Part shown: one piece after another, positions 37,539 through 45,320 of the stretch
Layout: the number at the start of each line of letters is the position of its first letter
How positions within the stretch are numbered: position 1 is the stretch's first letter
DNA from: Belliella alkalica
GTDB lineage: Bacteria > Bacteroidota > Bacteroidia > Cytophagales > Cyclobacteriaceae
DNA: 64,000 bases
NCBI RefSeq assembly: GCF_022549785.1
Contig: NZ_JAKZGO010000006.1
Location: 186,001-250,000 of the forward strand
Direction: 5' to 3'
The notes under the pieces: model-generated
Told to the model about the DNA's origin: nothing
What the model saw: the letters and a program-made list of their open reading frames with translations, nothing else
The model's database searches: none
Program-made: the position numbers and the translations under genes

Positions 37539-37944
37539 GGGGCTGACCGGTTTTGACAGTAGGTGTAAGGATCGGGCTCGCATGTCAGGTGGAGTATGTA
37601 CGTCTGTGAATAATTCATACGAACCATAATTGGCGAATCTAATTACGCCATGGCTGCCTAATCTATCCCTCACGGGAAATAGATAACGCTTAAAGGGTTG
37701 AGCCTCGATAGAGATTCCCCGGCCACATCTCGCAACCTTTCGTCCTTTCGAGGTTGATTCTGAGGTGTCGAAATGTTAGGACTAGTGTCTGTGATACTAC
37801 TAAGCAGATGCGAAAATCTAGTAGATAAGTGATATGTAGGTGTGTCATCCAGCAGCATATCATCGAAAACCCAACAGGTGACTAAACATGTAGACGGTAC
37901 GGTGTTTCCCTATCTGGACGCGAGTTCGAATCTCGCCAGCTCCA
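37539..37944 (+). ncRNA. ssrA: Transfer-messenger RNA (tmRNA)
   Basis: tmRNA rescues stalled ribosomes and tags their products. The 5' end GGGGCUG pairs over 7 bases with CAGCUCC at 37937-37943 to form the tRNA-like acceptor stem. The T arm is GAGUUCGAAUCUC (37922-37934). The mRNA-like part resumes at GGC 37632-37634 and encodes GESNYAMAA before the TAA at 37659-37661. CCA is not encoded (the gene ends ACAA). It is the only RNA gene I could support in the window. Confidence 0.97.
37632..37661 (+). other. tmRNA tag-peptide reading frame
   Basis: The ten codons, including the stop, give GESNYAMAA, preceded in the cell by the alanine carried on the tmRNA. The hydrophobic AMAA end is a ClpXP-type degron, and the sequence fits Bacteroidota tags. 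Confidence 0.9.
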
Positions 37945-37952
37945 CAACCTAA

Positions 37953-38010
37953 ACTCCCTGAATCCCCCGAAACTTTTTGAGCTTTCGGAGATTCAGGGAG
38001 TTTTTTTATT
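37953..38010 (+). terminator. Terminator of the tmRNA gene
   Basis: AACTCCCTGAATC pairs with GATTCAGGGAGTT across a partly paired CCCCGAAA/TTTCGG stem, and the right arm runs into TTTTTTT. It begins about 8 bases after the tmRNA 3' end. Confidence 0.8.
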
Positions 38011-38062
38011 GACATTTTGGTAAATAAAAGATGATTTTCAATCAATTCTGATTAACCATCCA

Positions 38063-39088
38063 CTAACCTGAGATAAGTCCAATAAAAGAATAATTTAAGG
38101 CCTTGAGCTTTTCCTTATAGGTTTGAAGATAAATATTTTTGGCTTCTTCATTTAAAAAACTCCTTTTCACCAATGACTGAACTTCTGGTTTTTCGGATGA
38201 AAACCCACTCAATATTTTTAAAACCCTCTGTTTCAAAACTCCGATTTTTATCCCAAATTCATAGAAATCATCATAGGCATAGAAAGCATTCGTTTCATAA
38301 CTTTCTGTATAATAATCATTCTTAAACAGCCCACCTTTTAATGCAAGTTCCGGATCATTAACATGAAGCCTCGTATTGATAAGGTCATATGCGGGACTCA
38401 ATTGGTAATCACCTACTTTTGTTTCCAAAATGCTGAAATTTTTTAAATGTGCATCTCCATTGGAGAATAGGAAATTGAACAACAACAATCTGTAGAAGTT
38501 TTCCAATGCTATTGGAGCTGAAGGCACATATTGTTTAATTAAGTCTGCAATTTCCTCATAAGAATAATTGTATTTAAATTCTCTGCCATCGGTTTCTTTG
38601 GTTTTTCCAGCCAAAGCTGCAAAGTCTTCCATTCCCAATTTTTCACCGCTTTTCAAAACATCAAACCTCTTGGTTAAATATGCAGGCTCCCCATTCTGAA
38701 AAAAGACAAGTGCATTTTCTGCTGTAGCTATCCCATAAATTTGCTTTGCTATCTGCATGGTCAAATGTTCGTTGGCAGGAACCTGATCTACCATTTTCAA
38801 ATCCCGTGGTATTGGCTTGAGTATGTAAGTACCTTGCTTGCCTGGCACAGTCAATCGTATTTTTCCCTTTTCCCATAAAACCGATAACTTTTCCTGTACA
38901 CCGGAAATTGAAATAAGAGTGCGATTCTTCATCAATTCTGCCATCTCATTTTCATCAGTTGGTTGATGGCTTTGGTAGGAAAGCAGATGGCTGGTTTTTT
39001 TCCCTTCAAACATTTGTTTTAAGCAAAGCGTGCTGTAGGTATCATACCCTGGCGCCAATGTACCGGGACAGAAATTTATTTTATTCAT
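38063..39088 (-). CDS. hipT: HipT-like Ser/Thr kinase toxin (split HipA, large subunit)
   Basis: The 341-residue kinase corresponds to HipA without its N-subdomain 1. The Gly-rich loop carries Ser60-Ile61-Ser62 in SISGVQEKLS, comparable to the paired serines of E. coli HipT. The ATP lysine is Lys91 (YILKPI). The catalytic loop is SNGDAHLKNFSIL with Asp212 and Asn217, and the metal aspartate is Asp235 in SPAYDLIN. Known HipT phosphorylates tryptophanyl-tRNA synthetase; the target here is not proven. It overlaps the hipS-like gene by 4 bases, and all core kinase residues look intact. Confidence 0.85.
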   Translation of the reverse strand: MNKINFCPGTLAPGYDTYSTLCLKQMFEGKKTSHLLSYQSHQPTDENEMAELMKNRTLISISGVQEKLSVLWEKGKIRLTVPGKQGTYILKPIPRDLKMVDQVPANEHLTMQIAKQIYGIATAENALVFFQNGEPAYLTKRFDVLKSGEKLGMEDFAALAGKTKETDGREFKYNYSYEEIADLIKQYVPSAPIALENFYRLLLFNFLFSNGDAHLKNFSILETKVGDYQLSPAYDLINTRLHVNDPELALKGGLFKNDYYTESYETNAFYAYDDFYEFGIKIGVLKQRVLKILSGFSSEKPEVQSLVKRSFLNEEAKNIYLQTYKEKLKALNYSFIGLISG

Positions 39089-39417
39089 ACCTCTTTATTT
39101 AAGGCTTCTACTGTGATTGAACCTATTGTTTCATGCCGGGCAGTATGCAACAAAAGTCCAAAATAATCAGATTCATCTATTTGAAACTGACGGGACTGAA
39201 GCTTTAAGTTTGCCCCTTCAGAAAGCATGTTAAAAAAGAATGGGAATAGATGATCTGCTTGATAATCCTTTTGTTTTTTTGGCAATGTGAGGCTCAATGC
39301 TGGTTTACCAGGGTTGGAAAACCATTCTTGATCATAGCTAAAAGTATACTCTTTTGCGCCAAATTGAGTTAAAATCCCCACCAATTCACCATTCCTAAGT
39401 ACTCTAGCCTGTCTCAT
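39085..39417 (-). CDS. hipS: HipS-like protein (HipA N-subdomain 1 as a separate gene)
   Basis: The 110-residue product resembles the N-terminal HipA subdomain (RQARVLRNGELVGILTQ, then PALSLTLPKKQKDY and LFPFFFNMLSEGANLKLQSRQF). In classical systems this is fused to the kinase; here it is a separate gene between the XRE and kinase genes. In the E. coli HipBST system the equivalent protein acts as the antitoxin. It overlaps both neighbours by 4 bases, so all three should be translated together. Confidence 0.85.
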   Translation of the reverse strand: MRQARVLRNGELVGILTQFGAKEYTFSYDQEWFSNPGKPALSLTLPKKQKDYQADHLFPFFFNMLSEGANLKLQSRQFQIDESDYFGLLLHTARHETIGSITVEALNKEV

Positions 39418-39629
39418 GGATTAATGATATTTTTTATGCCTATCGAAACTTCCATCCCAAGCACCTCGCCAATCTTGCTGAGAACCTTTACAGATGGATT
39501 TGCTTCCCCCCTCTCCAATTTATACAAAGTATTGATACTAATCCCTGCCATCTCTGCGAGATCAGGCTGTGTGATGTCAAGCATCTTCCGACGTTCCCTT
39601 ATGTAATTCCCTATCTCCTGAATTGTCAT
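39414..39629 (-). CDS. hipB: HipB-like XRE-family DNA-binding protein
   Basis: The 71-residue protein (ATG at 39629; a TTG at 39677 would add 16 residues) is a Cro/CI-type helix-turn-helix: IGNYIRERRKMLDITQPDLAEMAGISINTLYKLERGEANPSV. It should bind its own operon promoter and contribute to toxin control. Its start codon lies inside a CATTATAATG palindrome that recurs upstream, the likely operator. Confidence 0.88.
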   Translation of the reverse strand: MTIQEIGNYIRERRKMLDITQPDLAEMAGISINTLYKLERGEANPSVKVLSKIGEVLGMEVSIGIKNIINP

Positions 39630-39696
39630 TATAATGTGATTTTCAATAAAAATAGACAAAACTGAATTAAAAATCAATAAAAAATCACATTATAAT
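39627..39696. promoter_or_regulatory. Putative operator of the hipBST operon
   Basis: ATTATAATGTGATTTT at 39628-39643 is repeated exactly as its reverse complement at 39681-39696, with 37 bases between. Each arm also contains an ATTATAAT palindrome core. The left arm covers the hipB ATG. This is the arrangement expected for two HipB dimers looping or blocking the promoter. Confidence 0.65.
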
Positions 39697-39766
39697 ATGA
39701 AAATCAATTCGGAATTAAAAATGTTCAATCCCATCTGGGCTTGTTGTTTCCTGTATCATCATTATT

Positions 39767-39786
39767 CCCCGGGTTGCGACCCGGGG
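39767..39786. repeat. REP-like palindrome
   Basis: CCCCGGGT and ACCCGGGG flank TGCG. The GGGTTGCRACCC core is shared with the palindrome at 48271-48294. It is very GC-rich compared with its surroundings. Confidence 0.5.
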
Positions 39787-39862
39787 CTCCGTCACGGCCA
39801 AGTATTCAAGGTTTAACCCGTCATCCGTCGGGACAGGTCCATCGGGGTTGATTACATTTTGT

Positions 39863-39925
39863 CTTGAATCTTGTGTCTTCTATCTCCTATCTAATCTCTA
39901 GCTTCTAGTCTCTCGCATCTCGTAT
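39863..39925. repeat. Degenerate heptamer (CTnnnnT) array after the cytochrome gene
   Basis: Nine consecutive 7-base units in perfect register all begin with CT and end with T (for example CTTGAAT, CTAGTCT, CTCGTAT). The array ends 6 bases before the stop codon of the minus-strand cytochrome gene, so the transcript would carry AnnnnAG units immediately after its stop. Confidence 0.7.
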
Positions 39926-39931
39926 CCATTT

Positions 39932-40402
39932 TCACTCCAAACTATACCATTCCACTTCCAGTGGCATTCTACGTCCTTGTGCTTCTGGAGCGAAATGGGT
40001 AGAAAGATAGTCAACAATGGCATCTTCATTCTCTCCCAATTCCCAAAACCCTTGTGTTTCCTGCATCCAACGAATCACTTGTATCCATCCTTCACGGGTA
40101 AATCTATTCTGGGTAACGAGCTTTGCAGAATGACAATTGGTACAATTAGCCAAAACCAATTGAAGCCCCTCTCCTTCCACCAAACCCACTTCTTCCAATT
40201 TCTCAGGTGTCCATTCATCTTGAAAGGCTTCACTAATCTGTTCTGAATTTCGAGATTTTTCTTTGGCTAGCCAGCCTTGTACCAAGTCAGGCTGGTATTG
40301 TAACAACAAGACAACTCCAATGGAAGAAAGCACCAAAAAAAGCAATAAAAAACCCAAAATTGACACAGATCGGATCATTCTCTTAACATCCTCTTCTTTC
40401 AT
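39932..40402 (-). CDS. Membrane-anchored monoheme c-type cytochrome
   Basis: The 156-residue protein has one N-terminal membrane helix (about 13-35) and a periplasmic cytochrome c domain. The heme-binding motif is CTNCH (Cys87, Cys90, His91) and the candidate axial Met lies downstream (Met113 or the one in RRMPLE). It starts 1 base after the sulfite-oxidase-like gene, so it is probably the electron acceptor of that enzyme, as in SorAB-type sulfite dehydrogenases. The pairing is inferred from context. Confidence 0.85.
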   Translation of the reverse strand: MKEEDVKRMIRSVSILGFLLLFLVLSSIGVVLLLQYQPDLVQGWLAKEKSRNSEQISEAFQDEWTPEKLEEVGLVEGEGLQLVLANCTNCHSAKLVTQNRFTREGWIQVIRWMQETQGFWELGENEDAIVDYLSTHFAPEAQGRRMPLEVEWYSLE

Positions 40403-40403
40403 T

Positions 40404-41630
40404 TCAGCTTACTTTTACGGCTATTCTGTGACAAGCATTGTTAAGGTAGCCTTTTGGATTCCATCCAGGAACTACCATAGGTTGACTATTTCCATTTTCA
40501 TCAGTTGCCATTACCCAAATTTCATAATATCCTTTTTTTGGAAATTTGACATTTGTCTGAAAATGCTGCCAAGCAAACCTATTCACTGGCTTGTCAAGAT
40601 TGCAAGATTGCCAAGTGGCACCAAAATCTATAGAATAGGCAACTTTGCTGACTTCCTCCTCACCTGCCCAAGCATGCCCTCTAATTTCAAGTGTTTTACC
40701 TAAAGAAAACTCGGCTCCAGATTTAGGATGGGTGATCAAAGATTTGACGGGCATGGATTCTATGATACGCATGTTTTCTGCAGCCGTCTGTGTACCGGGC
40801 TCAATGGGCTCTATTGGAACTCTGTAAGATGGTGATTCCATCTTTGATCCATCATGTACTTTATTCCTTACAGAAATAGCTTTTAGCCATTTTCCCGATG
40901 CAGAAGCTGGATAACCCCCTGCTACTAATCTCAAAGGATAACCATGAGCCATTGGAATTTCTTTACCATTCATCTGAAAAGCCAACAAAGTCTCGTCTTG
41001 CATGGCCTTTTTGATTGGAATTCCTCTCGAAATGGCTTCTTTTTTTGGATCACCACTAAGATGAGCATCTGCACCATGATATCCAATATAGACTGCATCC
41101 TTCTTGATACCCACATCTTCCAAGAGATCTTTCAACCTGATTCCGGTCCACAAAGCACAGGAAACCGCACCTTGCCCCCATTGATTTCCTTCTGTAGGTG
41201 GATAAAATTCACCTCTCCCATTACCACCACATTCCAAGGTGAGTTGGTAGGTGTAATTTTTGAATTTACTTTTCAATTCGGAAAGCGAATAGCTTTTTTC
41301 CTTTTGTACCGACTCCCCTTTTACTGTCAATGACCAAGTGGAGATATCAATTTTCTCAGGAATTGAACCATTATTTCTGACAAACATTTTGTCTGCAGGG
41401 GTAACTTTATCATCAAGCAAGTGAATGGGAGTCTCAATATTCCAAGGACGGTCATTGAGTACCTTCAGAGCAGAATCTTTACCCAATGCCTTTAGGCTAT
41501 CTTGCTCCTGGAGGAAAACAGGTAAATAATCTTTGGGCAAATTCTTAGCGAATACAATTTCCGCTCCCAAAGCCGAAGCCAAAGATGCCAAAGTGATTTT
41601 TTTGATAAATGCTCTTCTTTGCTTTTTCAC
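40404..41630 (-). CDS. Sulfite-oxidase-family molybdopterin oxidoreductase, Tat-exported
   Basis: The 408-residue protein has a Tat-like signal (QRRAFIKK followed by a hydrophobic stretch). The sulfite oxidase molybdopterin domain (about 70-290) has the molybdenum-ligand Cys134 in LECGGNGRGEF, HGYPLRLVAGGYPA, and a C-terminal Mo-co dimerisation domain (about 300-408). It should oxidise sulfite, or a related substrate, in the periplasm and pass electrons to the cytochrome encoded 1 base downstream. The exact substrate is not provable from sequence. Confidence 0.88.
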   Translation of the reverse strand: MKKQRRAFIKKITLASLASALGAEIVFAKNLPKDYLPVFLQEQDSLKALGKDSALKVLNDRPWNIETPIHLLDDKVTPADKMFVRNNGSIPEKIDISTWSLTVKGESVQKEKSYSLSELKSKFKNYTYQLTLECGGNGRGEFYPPTEGNQWGQGAVSCALWTGIRLKDLLEDVGIKKDAVYIGYHGADAHLSGDPKKEAISRGIPIKKAMQDETLLAFQMNGKEIPMAHGYPLRLVAGGYPASASGKWLKAISVRNKVHDGSKMESPSYRVPIEPIEPGTQTAAENMRIIESMPVKSLITHPKSGAEFSLGKTLEIRGHAWAGEEEVSKVAYSIDFGATWQSCNLDKPVNRFAWQHFQTNVKFPKKGYYEIWVMATDENGNSQPMVVPGWNPKGYLNNACHRIAVKVS

Positions 41631-41654
41631 AAATGATTCAAATCCTAATTTACA

Positions 41655-42350
41655 TCAAGTCCCAAAATATTCATTCAACTCCCCAACCATCAAAGACTTA
41701 TCCTTAAGATCTTTGATTACTTTACCTTTTTCCAACAAGACTATTCTTTCGCAAATATCTGTTACGTGATTCAAGTCGTGACTGGAAATCAAGAAAGTGA
41801 TTTGGGAAAGTTCTTTTTCCTGAAGAATCAATTTTTTCAGTCTATTCTGTGAACTTGGATCCAGATTTTCAAAAGGTTCGTCAAGCATGACTACCTGTGG
41901 GTTTCCCATCATAGCTGCAGCGACACCAACCTTTTTGAAATTTCCTTTTGACAAATCTCTCAAATACTTTTTCTTTCCTCTGATTTCATCGTTGAACAGC
42001 TCATCGAATTTGGCAAGATGAAGCGCCAAATCCTCCACAGATAGTCCATATATCTTTCTTAAAGTTTCGAAATACTCATCTGCTGTCAGGTATGACAAAA
42101 GCATGTGTTCGTCAAGATAAGCGCCAACTTTGGATTTCCAATCTTCTGATTTGCTTACATCTTCTCCATCGATAATTACATTTCCGGAAGTGGCACGTAC
42201 CAAGTCAAGAATAATCCTGAAAAGTGTCGTTTTACCAGCACCATTATTACCCACCAAACCAAAACATTCTGATTTTGGGATTTCTAATGTCTCAACATCC
42301 AATACAACAATATCTTTGTATTTTTTCTGAAGGTTAGTTATTGTGATCAT
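41655..42350 (-). CDS. ABC transporter ATP-binding protein
   Basis: The 231-residue ATPase energises the DUF5687 membrane partner encoded just upstream. Walker A is GNNGAGKTT (34-42), the signature is LSKGN (133-137) instead of the usual LSGGQ, Walker B is VVMLDEP (153-159), and the switch His is in SSHDLNHV. The start overlaps the permease stop by 4 bases. Transported substrate is unknown; these pairs resemble ABC-2 exporters. Confidence 0.93.
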   Translation of the reverse strand: MITITNLQKKYKDIVVLDVETLEIPKSECFGLVGNNGAGKTTLFRIILDLVRATSGNVIIDGEDVSKSEDWKSKVGAYLDEHMLLSYLTADEYFETLRKIYGLSVEDLALHLAKFDELFNDEIRGKKKYLRDLSKGNFKKVGVAAAMMGNPQVVMLDEPFENLDPSSQNRLKKLILQEKELSQITFLISSHDLNHVTDICERIVLLEKGKVIKDLKDKSLMVGELNEYFGT

Positions 42351-43834
42351 AATTCTTGTCTAAATGCGGATGAAATTTCATATCTGTTTTTTAATACCTT
42401 ATTAACAGGAAAGGAAGATAAATATGGTCCTGCTATAATACCAATGACTCCAGTAATTCCCAGCGCCAACAATCCGGCATATTGGTTGATCAATAAGGCA
42501 AAAGGAAAATATACTGCATAAGGCCCCAAGAAAATCGGAAGCATCATCAGAAACTGTGCGATTCCAACACCTTCATAATTGAACATAGCCCCTTTGTTTA
42601 GATCCATTGGTTTTGGTTTCCAAAGCGAAAGGTAGATCACCAAATGGATGACTACTCCCATATTGAATAAGAAAGTGGCTAGGTGGATCAATAGTATTTC
42701 CCAACCGAAATAAACATAAGGAACTGATGCCAAAAAGCAAAATGCAGAAGTAACCACAAAAAGCAAGTACTTCCCTTTGACCAATGCCTCCACTCCTCCT
42801 CGTTTATTGAGGAAGAAATCAAAATTTGCGGAATTCCAACTCAAGAAAAGCTGACCATATTGCAACATGAAAATGCTGGTAATAAATGTCCCAACAAATA
42901 CAAACATGTGGCTAAATCCATCATCGGACTTATAGAGTGGATTGGTATAAAATATCAATCCATACAAAAGAAAGAAGCCAGCCAACATGAGATAGGTTCT
43001 GCTCTTTTTATGCCTAATGATCAATTTCCACTCTAAATTTGCAAGCTCACCAGCCAAACCAAAGCGGTCAAAAATCCCAAAATTTGAATTAACAAACCTA
43101 ACCTCTTCTTCTTTCGAAAGGTCTTCGAGGTATGCATTTTTGGTATAAAAGGAATATGCAAGCCAATACATACCGATGCACAAGCCAAGCAAACATGCCA
43201 CTGGAATAATTGACGTCAATGAGTAGTCGAAAAATGGCTTAATCAATTCTCCCAAATTAAACCATCCATAATAACTAGACCCAACTCCTAATAAAATCAC
43301 TGCAAAGCTGACTATCAAACCTATAAAGCTGTCTTCAAATTTTTGCTTGAACCACAACATAAACCAATGAAGTGACCAGCTTGCAAGTAAGATAGAGAAC
43401 AACCAAGTCCACGCACCTTGACTCCCATATTCTGGTGCAATTACCCTGAATGCGAAAGGTGTAAAAAGTAGTAATGCTATCAACGATAATGGAGACACAA
43501 ATGATCTTCCCAAAAGGAAATTGATAATCCTACTTTTCTTTATTGGTAAATGCAAGAAGCGCTCAAGTTCAATTACTGGAAGCTTTTGGGTGAAATACCT
43601 GACCATAAATTCGAATAGAAAAAAGTAAATCAGGTATGAATTCAACACGCTGAGTGTGTCTGTTGTCTTGAAAACCTCCTCTATCACCTCTTTCAGTACC
43701 AAGCCTAAAATCAGTAAATAAGAAAGAAGTAGTACTGCCAAAAATCCAAGAAAAACAGCTACCAAAACCGATTTGGCAAAGGAAGTGGATCGCATGGTTT
43801 TTGTCAATTCCAATTTGATTAGTTGTAGCATCAT
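42347..43834 (-). CDS. DUF5687 family ABC-2-like permease
   Basis: The 495-residue membrane protein (ATG at 43834, next ATG at 43831; a longer frame begins at 43879) has about ten hydrophobic segments and the start MMLQLIKLELTKTMRSTS, typical of the Bacteroidota DUF5687 family. It overlaps the ATPase gene by 4 bases, so together they form a two-gene exporter. Substrate unknown. A repeated WK/RHKK segment (LEWKLIIRHKKSRTYL) marks the centre between the two halves. Confidence 0.82.
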   Translation of the reverse strand: MMLQLIKLELTKTMRSTSFAKSVLVAVFLGFLAVLLLSYLLILGLVLKEVIEEVFKTTDTLSVLNSYLIYFFLFEFMVRYFTQKLPVIELERFLHLPIKKSRIINFLLGRSFVSPLSLIALLLFTPFAFRVIAPEYGSQGAWTWLFSILLASWSLHWFMLWFKQKFEDSFIGLIVSFAVILLGVGSSYYGWFNLGELIKPFFDYSLTSIIPVACLLGLCIGMYWLAYSFYTKNAYLEDLSKEEEVRFVNSNFGIFDRFGLAGELANLEWKLIIRHKKSRTYLMLAGFFLLYGLIFYTNPLYKSDDGFSHMFVFVGTFITSIFMLQYGQLFLSWNSANFDFFLNKRGGVEALVKGKYLLFVVTSAFCFLASVPYVYFGWEILLIHLATFLFNMGVVIHLVIYLSLWKPKPMDLNKGAMFNYEGVGIAQFLMMLPIFLGPYAVYFPFALLINQYAGLLALGITGVIGIIAGPYLSSFPVNKVLKNRYEISSAFRQEL

Positions 43835-44032
43835 AGGCTTTGATATTAATGATAAATAGGCATTAAATATTTTAACCATTCAAGATAGAATAGATTTTTA
43901 ATTATTCTATGAAAATCATGAAAGAGTTACTTAAAATCAATAATTTGATTCATTACAAAGCACTTATAAAATCCTTTTCTTCAGCATAAAATCATTTTAG
44001 ATATAAACACTTAGAAATCTCATATTACCTCA

Positions 44033-44040
44033 TATATTTG
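44033..44040 (+). promoter_or_regulatory. Putative -7 element for the gene at 44088
   Basis: TATATTTG matches TAnnTTTG and lies 47 bases before the ATG at 44088. No TTG is found at the expected distance upstream. Confidence 0.4.
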
Positions 44041-44087
44041 CGGAGTTTCTTGACTGATTCATAAACGCTTAGCCCAACAATTCACCC

Positions 44088-45320
44088 ATGAAAAAAACAA
44101 TTCTGCTTTCATCTTTGATGACATTGATTTCCCTTTCCCTTCTAGCCCAATCAAAATCAGATTCTCTTTCGATCATCAAAATGGAAAAAGAGATAGAATT
44201 GCTTAAAAGTTACAACGAAAGCCTCTCTGAGAATCTTGACATCACCAAAAAAGCACTCAATAACCTTATCAATGACAAAAATATCACTGACGAAACACGA
44301 TGGATTTCTCTTAGGTCCAGTATCGTCCATTCAACGCAAATCTATAAAAAGCTAAGTGATGATATCATCAACCTCAAATCCAGAATGACTGATCAGGATT
44401 ATCAAGGTTTTATCAATTCATTGGGAAGTATTGAAGGTGGACCTTTGGGGTTTTCATTGGAAGAAGTAATCATGGAATCCGCAAAAAAAATAGGGCTTTT
44501 CGATACCAAAACCAAAATGGATAGGTTTCTTGAAATATCAAACAACATTGTATCGAGCCCACTTACTTCAGGTGTACCATTTGTTTCACAAGCCTTTTTC
44601 GCTTCCAATTCGCTGATAAATGTAGCATACAGTACCATGTTTACTGAGAAAAAACCAGATTTTCAAAAACTGGGAAAATTTGAAGGTGAACTCAACAAAT
44701 ACTTGGTTTACTTCTCAGCTTTAGACAAAGCCAACGCAATCAACCAATCTTCAAATAGTGAAAGAGTCGTCCTTTTGGAAAACCTTCAGCTAGAATTGCT
44801 GGCAAAATTGAAGAAAGATTCTGCTAAATTGGGCTATCTCATGCCAGAAAGAACATCCTCTGAAACATTAGACATTTACTTCAATCGCGTATTGAGCGGA
44901 TTTTCAAATGAATATGTGGAGCAATATGTTTCACAAGTTGAGAAAAAATACATATCCTCAGGACAAGTGAATTATGCAGCATTGATTCAAAATGAATCAG
45001 AACTGAAAAATTACAGCAATCAGATAAATAGCACTGTGGAATTGGCAAAGAAATTCATTTTGTATTATGATAATTTTTTCGAGCTTGCCGACAACTACCA
45101 CTTGAAAGTGTTGGAAGCTTTGGAATTAGCGAATCAGAACAATATCATACAACCAAAGAAAGGAACGGGACCAAGCGAAACTCCTCTTCAGGTTTATGAA
45201 AAAATCACCAAAAACCTGAAAGACAAAAAAACAGTTAGGGACAACGGAATCAAGGCAAGCATCAATATCAGTGATTTGAGACAAAAAATCGAAAAGGTAG
45301 ATGAATTCAAGTTTCTTTAA
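44088..45320 (+). CDS. Exported helical protein of unknown function
   Basis: I do not recognise this 410-residue protein. It has a signal peptide (1-20, ending LLAQ), and then almost only long helices: a leucine/lysine/glutamate coiled-coil-like segment (30-65), a glycine-rich break (GSIEGGPLGFS, about 110-120), and further helical repeats to the end. No cysteines or catalytic motifs stand out. Its stop codon directly abuts the stop codon of the convergent rarA gene with no spacer. A periplasmic scaffolding or adaptor role is possible but not shown. Confidence 0.7.
   Translation: MKKTILLSSLMTLISLSLLAQSKSDSLSIIKMEKEIELLKSYNESLSENLDITKKALNNLINDKNITDETRWISLRSSIVHSTQIYKKLSDDIINLKSRMTDQDYQGFINSLGSIEGGPLGFSLEEVIMESAKKIGLFDTKTKMDRFLEISNNIVSSPLTSGVPFVSQAFFASNSLINVAYSTMFTEKKPDFQKLGKFEGELNKYLVYFSALDKANAINQSSNSERVVLLENLQLELLAKLKKDSAKLGYLMPERTSSETLDIYFNRVLSGFSNEYVEQYVSQVEKKYISSGQVNYAALIQNESELKNYSNQINSTVELAKKFILYYDNFFELADNYHLKVLEALELANQNNIIQPKKGTGPSETPLQVYEKITKNLKDKKTVRDNGIKASINISDLRQKIEKVDEFKFL

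Noticed and set aside
37670-38045. Two minus-strand frames of about 60 codons
   Set aside because: They lie within the tmRNA gene and its terminator on the opposite strand.
39863-39925. Possible microsatellite-driven coding repeat
   Set aside because: The array starts outside the stop codon and the units are too degenerate for a simple tandem slippage repeat; no frame reads through it.
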